From: Cafeteria roenbergensis
Lineage: Eukaryota > Sar > Bigyra > Bicosoecida > Cafeteriaceae
Assembly (NCBI GenBank): GCA_008330645.1
Contig: VLTN01000012.1
Location: forward strand, 558,001 to 622,000
DNA length: 64,000 nt
Reading direction: 5' to 3'
The first letter of the stretch is position 1, and each line of letters begins with the position of its first letter. Positions 21,481 through 31,800 of this stretch are shown one piece after another. The notes under the pieces were generated by a model. That model had not been told where the DNA came from and ran no database searches. It saw nothing but the letters and a program-made list of their open reading frames with translations. A program made the translations under genes and the position numbers.

Positions 21481-23009
21481 TCACTCGATGAGCTTGCGAA
21501 CCCTTGAGATGGCACTGGTGTTCCCCTCCACCGTGGCGGGCACGGGGTCGCCCCGGAAGCCGTCTGTGCGCTGCTCCACCGGCACGGGCACCTCGGCGTC
21601 GTCCAGAGCGCGCTGGGCGCCGTCGTCGATGGCGTCCTGGTACCGGTCGGGGCTGAGCGTCTTGAGGAGCTCCAAGGCGGCGGCGTGCGTCTTGAGGTCC
21701 TCTGGCGTGGCGATGGCGCCGTGCAGGGCGCGGGCGGCCCACTGGGCAGCGCGCTCCGTCTCACCCAGCTTCTCGTACGTGCGCCTGCGGGTGTAGCAAC
21801 GGGCGGAAGGGGGTGGGATGGGGGTGGGGTCGAGGCGTGACCAGCGGCGCGGCAGATGAAACCGCAGGCAGGTCGACAGGCGGGCAGATGAAACCGCGCT
21901 CAGGCGCCGCGGAACCGGCCCGGACCGCGGGGTCACGAGGCCACGCTAGCGGCTTGACGCAGGGGCGAGCAGAGGCCATGCGGGCACAACAGAGGGGCAG
22001 CGCGGGGGGGGCGGCGGCGGCTCACGCTAGCATGAGCTGGTTCTTCTTCCAGGCGCCGGGTGCGATCCGCTCCGCGGCTGCGAACGAGTCGCGGGCGTCG
22101 GCCCACGTGGCGTCGGGCGGCGTGGCGTACACGGCCGAGATGTACCAGCGGTACCACCAGCTCCAGGCGGCCTGGTCGTAGGCCCAGCACCCGAGGAGGT
22201 GCTGCGACTCCGCGTCGCTCGGCTCGATTTCGATGGCCTGGCGCCACTCATCGCTCGCCTCGAAGGAGGCGTTGACTTGCTCGGCGGCGGTCTGGAACTC
22301 GGCCAGGGCGACGACGATGAGGCCCGTCCAGCGGTGGATCTCGAAGTTGTTGCGGTCCAGCGTGATGCACCGCTTCATGATCCGGTACGCCTCGCGCAAC
22401 AGGCTCTGACGCTTCTCCGCCGGCGTGCCCGCAACCATGGCCAGCTCGTACGCCGCGCGGGCCTTGCGCCACTGCAGCATCACGTCGTCCATCTCGTAGT
22501 CCGTGGCCGTCAGCTCGCACAGGTGGTCGTACACTGTCTGGCGCGAGTACAGCTGGGGCAGGCTGTGCATCTCGTCTGCGGGGCAAGGAGGAGGCATGGC
22601 GGGGCGCGAAACGACACAGGGAGTGGCGCATGGGCACCGAACAACGCAATCCCCCGCAAAGAGCAGGGCGCGCGCGGCACGCAGCGGGCTGGCAGCGCCG
22701 GGGACAAGCGCGCACACGAGCCCCATTCGCGGGCTCACCGACGACGCTGATCGAGGCGAGGCCGGGAAAGGCGTGGGCCTCGCTGGACCCCGCGACGACC
22801 GCAGCTGCGGCTACCGCGGCTCCTGCCACAAACGCGGAGGACGCCCAGTCCCGGCCGGCGCGGCCCGAGGAGCCGGCGGTCGAGGGCATCGATGCCATTG
22901 ATCGGGCTCCGCGCGCGGACATTGCGGGAGGCTTGGGCCTTGTTGCGACCCGTGGGGCCACGAACGCATTGACGCGGACGAGTTGCCTGCTGGCGCGTGC
23001 GACGGCCAT
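21481..23009 (-). CDS. RMDN (regulator of microtubule dynamics) family TPR protein
   Basis: Three exons, 23009-22739, 22575-22026 and 21784-21481, encode 374 residues. The helical-repeat core matches RMDN1-3 proteins: LQWRKARAAYELAM, EAYRIMKRCITLDRNNFEIHRWTGLIV, WRQAIEIEPSDAESQHLLGCWAYDQA, WYISAVYATPPDATWADARDSF, AAERIAPGAWKKNQLMLA and a last repeat YEKLGETERAAQWAARAL. Animal members associate with microtubules or mitochondria; PTPIP51/RMDN3 tethers mitochondria to the ER. The N-terminus (MAVARASRQLVRVNAFVAPRVATRP) is basic and looks like a mitochondrial presequence, followed by an Ala/Val-rich hydrophobic segment (SAFVAGAAVAAAAVVAG) that could anchor it. Donors are both GTGAGC, phases 1 and 2. 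Mitochondrial location is inferred. Confidence 0.87.
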
Positions 23010-23280
23010 CGCTGGCAGCAGTTGGAGAGTGCGGACAGCGGGGCGCCGGCCAAGTGTTCTTGCCGCATCGAGCATTCGCCGTGGATGCTCTGCCGCCTGT
23101 CGCACGCTTCCAGATCCGACTGCGCGGGCCCGCCACCCTCGCGCGAGCGCCCCAGCCAGCAAAGGCGCGTCAATGTGTGAGGCGCAGGGCGAAGCTTGTC
23201 GGCGGGGCGAGGGCTCGGGCACAGCGACGCAGGCGGAACGCAGTGATATTGCAGCGCGGGCGCGCGCGTCACGCAATCGC

Positions 23281-24213
23281 TCAGCGCAGGTACCGGTGCA
23301 CGCGCTTGGCGTGCGCCGAGCCGAGCTCCGCCAGTGCAGCCTCCAACCGCGCCTTGATGAGCGCCAGCGTGGCGTAGTCGCACTGCGCGTACTTGCTCTG
23401 CGTGCTGACGCCCGACGCGTCGTCGGCTCCGCCGGCCGCGGACGCGGACGAGGTCGCTGTGAGCGTGTCAAGCCGCAGCAAGAAGCTGGGAACGCCGATG
23501 CCCCCCGCAGCGGCCGCGCTGCCACCTGCCTCGCCGCTCCCCTCGGCGGCCGCCCCGCCCGCACCCGTCGCTGCGGGCCCCTCAGCGTCTGCCTTGGCCG
23601 CGCCCCGCCGCGCCCGCGACGCAAACTCCACCTCCAGCCGCCACTCAAGCCCCTGCAAGCGAGGAATGGCCGACGTGGACCGGCTGGCAGCGTCCTCGAG
23701 CTCCACCCTCGAGCCGTCGTACGCCTGCCAGAGAGCCTCGGCGGTGGCCGCGGGGAGGTCGGCCTCTCGCAGCGACGCCACGAAATCGCGCTCCCCCAGC
23801 TTAAGGCGCGCCGCCTCCAGCATCACGCGAGAGGCCGCAGCAACGGCCGCCTCCACAACCTCCGGGTCCACGCCAAGGCGCCCGGCAACGCGCTTGAGGG
23901 CGGCGGGTTTGGCCGATGCCGCCAGGAACCGGGCCGCCGCCCCGCCGAATTCCGCCGCCGCTGCGAGGTCGAGGGAAAGGGCCGCACGACCGCGGGAGCA
24001 AGGTCTCGCGCAGGATCTCGCACTGCCGGGGACGGCTGGGCCGTGGGGTTCGTGGGTGCGCGCGTGAGGGGATGGTGAGCTGGAGCGCACTGTCCCAGCA
24101 CCGCCCGCGAGCTTTCGGCAGGTGCCCAAGCGTCATTCCTCACTCTCAGCAGGCACCGTGCCCAGGAATGCCAGGTCGCCCTTGACGCTCTCATCGAACG
24201 TGACGACGGGCAT
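23281..24213 (-). CDS. COMMD2: COMM domain-containing protein 2
   Basis: Two exons, 24213-24144 and 23960-23281, encode 249 residues. The N-terminal helical domain begins MPVVTFDESVKGDLAFLGTV and continues AAEFGGAAARFLAASAKPAALKRVAGRLGV, which tracks COMMD2 (LAFLPQV, VAEFGRIAVEFL). The C-terminal COMM domain is seen in LQGLEWRLEVEFASR, a strand PSFLLRLDT, and the final helix DYATLALIKARLEAALAEL. COMMD proteins form the ten-member ring of the Commander complex, which recycles membrane proteins from endosomes. A Gly/Ala-rich insertion of about 45 residues splits the COMM domain after the first strand. The intron has a GTGAGG donor and lies between codons for Glu and Thr in phase 1. Choice of COMMD2 among the paralogues rests on the N-terminal match. 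Confidence 0.87.
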
Positions 24214-24590
24214 GGCTGCCGCCCCTGGGCGACGCTGTGCGCGCCCGAGCCGGAGCGGGCGCCCGTCGGGCAGAGCCTGCTGGGCGCGTGGTTGAAGCAC
24301 AGGCGGCGCACCGCCTTGTGTTCGGGAAGCCTGGCGGGCTGCAGCTGGCGCGGCGCCCCCTCGCGCCCCGCCCGCGATCCGTCGCGATGCATGGGCCGCC
24401 CGTGTGACGAGCGGGTGCATCGGTTGGGGCCGCGGAGGCAGCAACTCAGGCTCGCAATTTCGCCAATGTGAAAAGCTCATCCACTTACACACTCACTCGC
24501 GCCCGCGCCCGCGCACGCCCCTAGCGCGCCAGAGGCGCCTCGCCACAAGCGCGTGCCGCGAGCACAGGAACACCGCTGGTTTCCCCGCGC
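24214..24590. other. Intergenic stretch upstream of COMMD2
   Basis: These 377 bases separate COMMD2 from the stop of the next minus-strand gene. A relatively AT-rich patch (about 24450-24490) could be part of the COMMD2 promoter. No coding frame is credible. Confidence 0.45.
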
Positions 24591-26342
24591 TCACGGGTCG
24601 AGCGAGGGCGCCGCGGGCCCCCTGACGCCCCTGGAGCGCCACTCGCCCAGCAGCCGCGCGCGCTCCACGTCCTCGATGTCGTCGCGCAGGGCCTCCGACT
24701 TGTCGAGCAAGTTCTCCTGCACGTCGGCCTTCATGCGCGTGGCGAAGTGGCCGATGCTGTGCATCTTGACCTGGCAGAGCCCCGTGGACTCCATGGCCAG
24801 CGACAGGGCGGTCACTGCGGCATCAGCCCTGTGGTCAGTCGCCCCCGACACGTCATCCATCGACTGCCTCGTAGCCTGCAGCGCCCGCACGAAGGCGTGC
24901 CCCATCCCGAGGAAGCACTCGTCGCCCTTGCTGTGCCGCCCCTCCGCGCGGTAGGTGCGCATGGCAGCGCAGATGCCGTTGCGAAGGACGTCGACGCTGG
25001 CGATAAGGCTGGTGCGAGACTCGTGCACGCGGGAGGGGAGGCGGCGGCAGTAGCGGCAGGGGAGGCCGAGGCCCTCGCCCAGCGGCTTGCCGTCGGTGCC
25101 GACGAGGTCGTCGTACCTGCGCGGGGGAAAGATACGGCGGTGTCGGCGGGAGGGCAAGTGGAGCGGGAGGGGGCGTGGCGGGCTGCTGGGCGAGGGGCAG
25201 TGCTGGTGCGGAGGCAAGGTGGCTCGGTCTGCGCCGCCGCCAGCGGGCAGGCCACCGGCGGGCTCCACCGGCTGTGTGCGCTGCTCACACAAGGTACGAT
25301 CCAGGGTCGACGATGCAGTCGAGATAGCGGCACGACGTCTCGAGGGACCACTTGCCGAGGTTGATGTAGTTGAACAGCTTGTCGCGCGCGTCGGGCCCCA
25401 TGTGCCCCGCCGAGCTCTCGATGAAGGCGTGGGCGCGGTTCATCTGGCGGGCCAGCTGCGCGCATCAGGGGCGACGGCCAACGGCGCGGGGCGGAGCGAG
25501 GGGGGGCTGAGGCGTGGCGACGAGGGCGCAACTGCTGGGGCGCGATCGCGGGCGACGATGTAAGCAGGCGCGAAGCGGGGCGAGGCGCGCGGCGGGGCGA
25601 GGCGCGCTCTCACCATGGCCACTCCGAGGTTCTGCGCCGGCATGAGCGGGTCGATGCCCGGGTCCACCATCCGGTGAAGGCCCATCTCCTGGCGCTCCTC
25701 CCTGCTCATGGAGATGAACAGGTCGCAGGCCGAGTCGATCTCGTTGTCGAACACGTGCTGCACCCAGGTGGACTCGTCGTAGTGGGCCTGGACGGGCGAG
25801 AGGTGGCTGAGCATCTCGCGGTGCCGCGCCACTGCGCGGTTCACCACCGCGGTGATGCGCTCCTGAGGCGTGTCGCCGTCGTTGGGGAGGAGGTTGGTGA
25901 ACTGCTGCACCCCGGCGTCGCACAAGGAGGCAGTCTCAAAGGTCACAAACGCGATTTCGCCGCCGACCTCGTCGGCGACCTCGGCAATGCTCTTCAGGCT
26001 CGTGTCCGACTGGCCCAGCTCCCGGTCCGGGGTGGTGCGCAGGGCCTCAATGTACACATCGGAGCGCTCCTTCTTGACGCACAGGTGGGGCAGGGTGCGG
26101 GGGGGCCGCGAGAGCTTCTTGCTCGAGTCCATGCGAACGTAGGCGAAGGCGCACTTGTGCTTGGTGTGGGCGCTGTAGGGGTCGTTGCTGTCCTCGCCGT
26201 CCCCCACGCACCGGGTGCAGCTGAAGCTCATCTCGCTGCAGCCAGCCAGTGCCGTGGGCAGGACCGCCACGGCCGCCAGGGCCAGCAGCGCAAGCGCCCG
26301 CCAGCCATTTGGGCGCGCCAGGGCCGCGGCTGGAAGCCGCAT
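24591..26342 (-). CDS. Secreted or ER-luminal protein of unknown family
   Basis: Three exons, 26342-25614, 25455-25289 and 25116-24591, encode 473 residues. I do not recognise the family. The start MRLPAAALARPNGW is followed by a hydrophobic core (LALLALAAVAVLPTALAG), a good signal peptide with likely cleavage before CSEMSF. Just after it comes a Cys-rich patch (SFSCTRCVGDGE, HKCAFAYV, HLCVKKE). Later parts are mainly helical and acidic: SIAEVADEVGGEIAFVTF, WVQHVFDNEIDSACDLFI, KLFNYINLGKWSLETSCRYL, LGLPCRYCRRLPSR and IGHFATRMKADVQENLLDK. About a dozen cysteines in total would suit disulfides. No ER-retention signal or second transmembrane helix is seen. Donors GTGAGA and GTGAGC, phases 0 and 2. 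It is divergent from another signal-peptide gene. Confidence 0.75.
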
Positions 26343-26719
26343 GGTCCGCGCGGTCGAGCAAGGCCTCTTGCCGCGGCAAGCGCACGGCCCGCGCTGCTGC
26401 TAGGCGGCAGGGGGGCGGTCCGTGGGCAGCAGGCCCGGCCGGTGCGTCCCGGGCGGCGCTCGGGCCGGCGCCTGCGGCTGCTGAGCAACGCGCCGTCTCT
26501 GCGCCGCCGGCTCTGCCAGGCGACAGGCAGCCACTGGCAGCGGAAGGGCGACGGCGCGCGAGAGCGCTCTCGCGGCGCTCGGGCCGGCCCCCCTGCGCAC
26601 ACCGCGCTCCCGGGAATTTGACCGAGCCCGGTCGTCGCCGCGCAGGGACTCGGGCCGGGGCAGAGTCGGGAGCCGCGATGCGGGGATCGTGCGCTGCGAG
26701 CAGGCGGGCGGACACGGGC
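26343..26719. promoter_or_regulatory. Divergent promoter region between two secreted-protein genes
   Basis: The 377 bases lie between start codons of two genes whose products both have signal peptides. It contains an 18-base perfect palindrome at 26557-26574 (CGCGAGAGC and its complement) and a 17-base direct repeat, GCGGCGCTCGGGCCGGC, at 26453-26469 and 26572-26588. Function as a shared control region is inferred. Confidence 0.45.
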
Positions 26720-28198
26720 ATGGCGATGCGTCTTCCGGTTGTCGCAGTTGCCGTGGCAATCCTTTCTCTGGGAGCCGTGGCGGCCGGCCCCGACCGCGAA
26801 GCCGCGCTCGAGCTGCGGGTGGCGCAGCTGGAGCGCCGCCTAGCACGCGTGGAGGCGCTTTGCGGCGCTGCGGCGGGCGCTGGCGACGGGCTCGGCGCTG
26901 ACCGACGGCGGCTTGCAGCGGCGGCCTCGAGAGGCCGGGGCCTGGCGGTGCCGCCTCCCGGGCTCCCTCCCGCGGCGGAAGATGTCCCTCTGCAGGAGGG
27001 CGAGGACGCTGCCGCGCTGGTTCGGGCGTTCCCGTCGTCCGAGGCCGTGCGGAGCCTGGGCCTGGGCGAAATGCTGATCGACCCGACGAGCCGCCAGCTG
27101 CAACTCGAGGGGCCGGAGGACGACGCCATTGTCGTGGAGCAGCCCGGCGCCTCACTGGCGCTGGCGGGGACGAGTGGCAACGGCACCGGTGCCGCGACCG
27201 AGGCCCGGCTGCGGGCGCTGGGCGTGCCTGCAGGCGGGTACAATCACACGGCGGCATTGCGCGCCGCGGTTGGCCCTGACGCTGTCCTGCCCGCCCCGAG
27301 CGCGCTGTCGGCGCTGGTGTCGTCGTCTCCGCTGGCTGCGCCCAACGTGGCCGCCATCGCGTCAGCTCTGGCTGCTGTCGTAGACTCGATGGGCCGGCTG
27401 GCCAATGCGGTGCCGCGACTGGCGGCCTTTCCAGGCGAGATCCGGGCCTTTGCCGCCGCGGCAGACGGCCTGCCTCGCGGGTGGGTTCCGGCCGACGGCC
27501 GCTGCTTCGCCGCCGGGGCCCTGCCCACGCTCTTCGAGCGGCTCAGCACCACGTTCACGCCGTACAAGCCCACCGGCTGCGCCGAGGGCACGCCCCACGC
27601 GTCCAAGTGCACACCGGGCTCACCGGTGGACGCGAACGGAACCTTTTGCGGGGTCCCGCCTCTCCTGGTTTGCGGCATGGACCCCCGCGTTGTTCTCCTC
27701 AAGTTTGCGCGAAACCGCACATTCTGCGTTCCAGATCTACGAGGTCGCAGCGTCGTGGGGGGCAGTGGCGATCCTCCCTTGAGCGATGCGCTGCTCGGCT
27801 CTGCATGCGTGCAGGGCAGCTCCTGCTCTCAGGCAACGCTCCTCAGCAGCGAGACGACGATGCCTGCGGCAGCCGGTCTCTCCGTGGCCAGGACGGGATT
27901 CGTGGGCGGCACGCAGACTCGCACGCTGACGCAGACTAACCTGCCAGCACACGCGCACTCTGTGGAGGAGCAGCTGCCCGCGAGCACCACCAAGCTCATG
28001 TACCTGCCGTCACCGAGCAGCCCCGACATGGAGTATTGCGCGGACAGCTTCACGTGCGATCTCGGGGGCTTTGGCCTCAGCCGCGCTGGGCAGCTCCTGG
28101 CGACGAAGCTCAAAACTGCCACGGTGGGGGGTGGGCAGCCGATTGATATCCAGGACCCGTACGTGGCGCTGACCTGGGCAATTTTCACTGGCGCATGA
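26720..28198 (+). CDS. Secreted protein with phage tail-collar-like C-terminal domain
   Basis: A single exon encodes 492 residues from ATG 26720 (an in-frame ATG at 26678 would add 14 residues before the signal peptide). The N-terminus MAMRLPVVAVAVAILSLGAVAAG is a clear signal peptide. A short coiled coil follows (ALELRVAQLERRLARVEALC). The C-terminal 240 residues look like the tail-collar / microcystin-dependent protein fold: GWVPADGRCF near 253, PTLFERLSTTF, FCVPDLRGRSVVG near 334, TRTLTQTNLPAHAHSV, and DPYVALTWAIFTGA at the very end. In phages this domain sits in tail fibres or baseplates; bacterial relatives occur as secreted proteins. Here it is joined to a eukaryotic secretion signal and a coiled coil, with ten or more Cys. 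Nothing else viral is near. A role in adhesion or a cell-surface fibre is only a guess. Confidence 0.82.
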   Translation: MAMRLPVVAVAVAILSLGAVAAGPDREAALELRVAQLERRLARVEALCGAAAGAGDGLGADRRRLAAAASRGRGLAVPPPGLPPAAEDVPLQEGEDAAALVRAFPSSEAVRSLGLGEMLIDPTSRQLQLEGPEDDAIVVEQPGASLALAGTSGNGTGAATEARLRALGVPAGGYNHTAALRAAVGPDAVLPAPSALSALVSSSPLAAPNVAAIASALAAVVDSMGRLANAVPRLAAFPGEIRAFAAAADGLPRGWVPADGRCFAAGALPTLFERLSTTFTPYKPTGCAEGTPHASKCTPGSPVDANGTFCGVPPLLVCGMDPRVVLLKFARNRTFCVPDLRGRSVVGGSGDPPLSDALLGSACVQGSSCSQATLLSSETTMPAAAGLSVARTGFVGGTQTRTLTQTNLPAHAHSVEEQLPASTTKLMYLPSPSSPDMEYCADSFTCDLGGFGLSRAGQLLATKLKTATVGGGQPIDIQDPYVALTWAIFTGA

Positions 28199-28832
28199 CG
28201 CTGCATGCGCGGATCCGCCGCCGTTCACGCTTGGGTCTCAGCACCATGCTTGGTATGTTTAGTTCGTAGCCCCGCCGCGGAGCCCACCGCCCACTGCTGT
28301 GGAGTCACCTGCTATTTTTTTCGTCTTTCTGGCTCGCACGTTTGGCGCGCTGCGTTTAGCGTGCCCTCGATGTGCTGCACAACTCAACTTTTTGCACTGC
28401 TGCTCCGGTGCAAGGCACATCATGACATGGCATGGCATGGTATGGCATGACATGACAACTGCACGCAATCAAGTATCCACGCACTCTCAGGAAAGCACGC
28501 TGCGACGAGCGGCGTTGCGGGCTGCGGGCGAAAGCTGCAGCTGTCGGGACCACCGCGACGCACTGGCCCGCTCGCAGCAAAGGGAGGGGCCACGGCAGCG
28601 CACGGGGTCCATCGTTGCAACGATCCACGGGTCATTCGCAGGGGGAGTTGGGTCTTCAAATCACAACGCGCACTCCAAACGCATGCCAGCGCGCAGGCCG
28701 CGAACCGGGGCCGGCTGCGGTGTTCAAACCTGGTCTTGCGACACGACATGCCAACGGGCAGGCGTCGCTGGGCCCGCGCAGTGGCCTCTGCCGTGTGCCG
28801 GTGCCGTGGCTGGGGCGGTCGGCTCCCTGTGG
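28199..28832. other. Convergent intergenic stretch, relatively AT-rich
   Basis: The 634 bases separate two convergent stop codons. The left half is AT-rich for this genome, with CTATTTTTTTCGTCTTTC near 28310, suitable for 3' ends. A pentamer microsatellite lies at 28421-28455. No coding frame is credible. Confidence 0.5.
28421..28455. repeat. Pentanucleotide (CATGR) microsatellite
   Basis: Seven consecutive five-base units read CATGA, CATGG, CATGG, CATGG, TATGG, CATGA, CATGA. They lie between convergent genes, so length changes should be harmless. Confidence 0.85.
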
Positions 28833-31800
28833 CTACGCATCGTCCGCCGACGGTCGCGACTGCGGCCACGCGGAGTCAGCAGGGCGAGACGGCCCCAGTC
28901 CCGAGGCCGCGTCGCTGCTGTCGGCGACGGCGGGGGGGCGGCGCCGCCCCGTGAGCCACGGGTGCTGCAGGGCCTTGCGAGCCGTGAGGCGGCGCTTGGG
29001 GTCGCGCTTGAGCAACTGGCGCATGAAGTCGAGGCCGTTCGCCGACCAGGAGTCCCAGCAAGCGTCGTTGAACGACACCCTGGCCTCAATGATGCCGCGC
29101 ACCACCTCGGAGTGGTCATCGCTGTCAAAGGGCAGCCGGCCGCGCACGACCAGATAGAGGATCACGCCCACCGACCACAGGTCGGCCTGCCTGCCGTAGC
29201 CCTGCATGGACAGCACCTCCGGGGCCACGTAGGAGAGGGTGCCGCACGGCATGGTCATCACCTCGTCCGGGTAGACGAGCTTGCTGAGGCCAAAGTCCGC
29301 AATCTTGAGGTCCTGCAGGCGCCTGCCGCAGAGAATGTTCTCGGGCTTGATGTCCCGGTGCACGATGCCGAGCGAGTGCAGGTACGCCACCGACTCGATG
29401 AGGGGCTTGGCAACGGTGCGCGCCTCCTCCTCCGAGAAGCGCTCGCGGCCCACGATGCGGCCGAAGAACTCGCCCCCCTCCAGCAGCTCCATGACGATGA
29501 ACATTGTGGCGCCGGTTTCGTACACGTTCTCCAGCCGGATGATGTGCGGGTGCTGCACCAGCTTGAGGACGGCGATCTCCGTGCGAAGCAGCTCCCGCTC
29601 CGACGGCTTGAGCTTGGTCTTGTTGATCACCTTTACGGCGTAACGTCGGGCCGTCTCCTTGTGCACGGCCTCGCGCACCACGCTGAACTGGCCGCGGCCG
29701 AGCTCCCTGCCCAGGTTGTACACCTCTTCAAACGGCACCGCCTTGCACGCCCGCCGCAGCGCCGCATACCACTCGTCTCGCTGCTCCCGGGAGGCGGCAA
29801 AGAGGGTGCGCGTGCGGTCGCCGTGCGCCGACGACGTGTGCACGTCCAGACCAAAGTACCCCTTCGTCTCCAGGGCAGGGTCGGAAATCTGCGTCACATA
29901 CGAGTCCTCGAGGAACAACACGCCCTGGGGGTGGCGGTGCGGGGCGCGCGACACGCCGTCCCGCCCGCCGGGCGCCGCCGCCCCGTCCGTGCCCTTGGCT
30001 CGCTCGCGCTTCGAGTACCAGTAGAGGAAGTTCTGCTGCAGGAAGTACCACCGCTTGGTCAGGAAGCCGGTGCGGGAGCCGCGCTTGTAGAGGTAGCCCT
30101 CGTGCTCGACCATCTCGCCTCCCCGGCCCTGCAGAGCCAGGGCTCTGCCGGACCCCGCCCCGAGAGCGACGCGTCGCAGCTGCGGCATCGACATGAACGA
30201 GCGCACGCTGCGGGCGGCGCCGCGGCTGCCCGCGGCACCGTCACGCGCGGCAGGCGGGCCCACGATGGGCAAGCCTGTCAGCTCGTCCTTGACAGGGGCG
30301 GCGGCGGCGGCGGAGGCGGCGGAGGCGCCCGCGCCCAAACTGGCAGCGGCGGCGCCCGATGTGGCGGCGCCGCCGGCGCCGCTGGCAGGCGGGGGCGCGG
30401 CGAAGCGGAGGCGGCGCTGGATTGCGGAGACGGCGGAAGGGGCGCGCGACCCCACGGCGCTGGGCACGGGGACTGACCCGGCAGTGCCCGCCCCCGCACC
30501 AGCGGCCGCGCCCGCACCAGCGGCCGCGCCGGACCTCGGGGGGCCGTGCCCAGTCGAGGAGCGCGACCAGGGTGCCACGGCGGGAGGGGGCGCGCCGGCG
30601 CGGTCTGCAGAGGCTGCCGACGCGGGGGCGCCCATGCGGTCTCGGGCGGAGAGCGGTGTTGCGGCGTCGGCGCCGCGGGGGGGCGGGGGGTGTCCCAGCG
30701 CGCCCGGTCTCGTGACGGGTTCGACGGAGGGGAAGAGGTGCGAGTGGCCGGAGGAGATGCCGTACTCGCGACGCAGGCCGCCGAAGCCGCCCCGGCCCGT
30801 GGTGTTGGGGGGCGAGGCCTTGAGGGACGACCCCGGGGCGAAGGAGGGCGCGGCCGCGGACGCCCCCAGCGCAAAGTCGGAGCCGAGGGTGGGCGGGAAG
30901 GGCCGGGACTGCGTGAGCGTGGCTGGCGAAAAGAGACCGGCGAGGGAGGGGGAGGGGGGCGGGGGCACGTTGCCGAGGGCCGAGCCGGCCGCGCCCGAGT
31001 CGGGGTTGGCGCCGATGCTGAGAGAGGGGGCGGCCGGGCCAAAGGCGGCGGGCGACGTGCCAATGTCGTGCACGGGGGGCGCGGTGGAGGCCGGGGGGGA
31101 GGGGCCGGATCCGGAGGCGGCCACCGATCCAGGGGCCGAGGCGACGCGGTGGCCGGCCTGCGGCGGGTACCCGGGCGCCTGCGCCGACGACGCGCTCCTG
31201 CCCAGCGCCATCCAGTCTGGCTGCGCCCGGCGCCGCGCGCACACGGGGCACCGACGGTGCACGGTCACGGGCCCGAAACCGCAGGCGGAGAGGAGGATCT
31301 GCGCCGCGGCCTGCGCCCGGGCCACCAGCACGGCGGGGGCCGGCCGGCCCGGGGAGCTGATGTCGCGCGGCGAGGGCACCGGTCCGGCAGAGCCGGGCAG
31401 AGCCGCCGCGTGGCCGAACGGGGTGGAGGTGTTCACGCGGAGCGACGGCGCGGGGCCAGACACGGCCGACGCCGAGGTGATGTCCGAGGGACCGCTCTCG
31501 ATGCCGGCAGAGCTGCACTGCGAGTCCCGCTTCCGGCGACGCCGCTCGCGGCGCCGGCGCGCCTGGAGCACGGAGCTCGTCTCGGGGTCCGCCGCCAAGG
31601 GCGCGCCGGCCGGCCCAGCCGCCTGGTCGGCGGTGATGTCGTGGCCCCGCCACGGCGCCATGGCAGGCTGCCGCACCGTCGCTGGGAGCGAGGCGCCGGT
31701 CACGGGCTCGTCCGCCACCAGCGTCTGCGTGGCCGCGCGCGGCCGGCCTGGCGGCAGCGGTACCGGTAGAGCCGATGCAGAGCCGGATCCTTCCACTGCG

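Noticed and set aside
26249-28198. Longer form of the tail-collar protein starting at 26249
   Set aside because: It would read through the coding exon of the opposite gene and bury the signal peptide; the start at 26720 gives a proper signal sequence.
26720-28198. Tail-collar gene as part of an integrated virus or prophage
   Set aside because: No other viral gene, terminal repeat or integration site was seen, and the product has a eukaryotic-style secretion signal.
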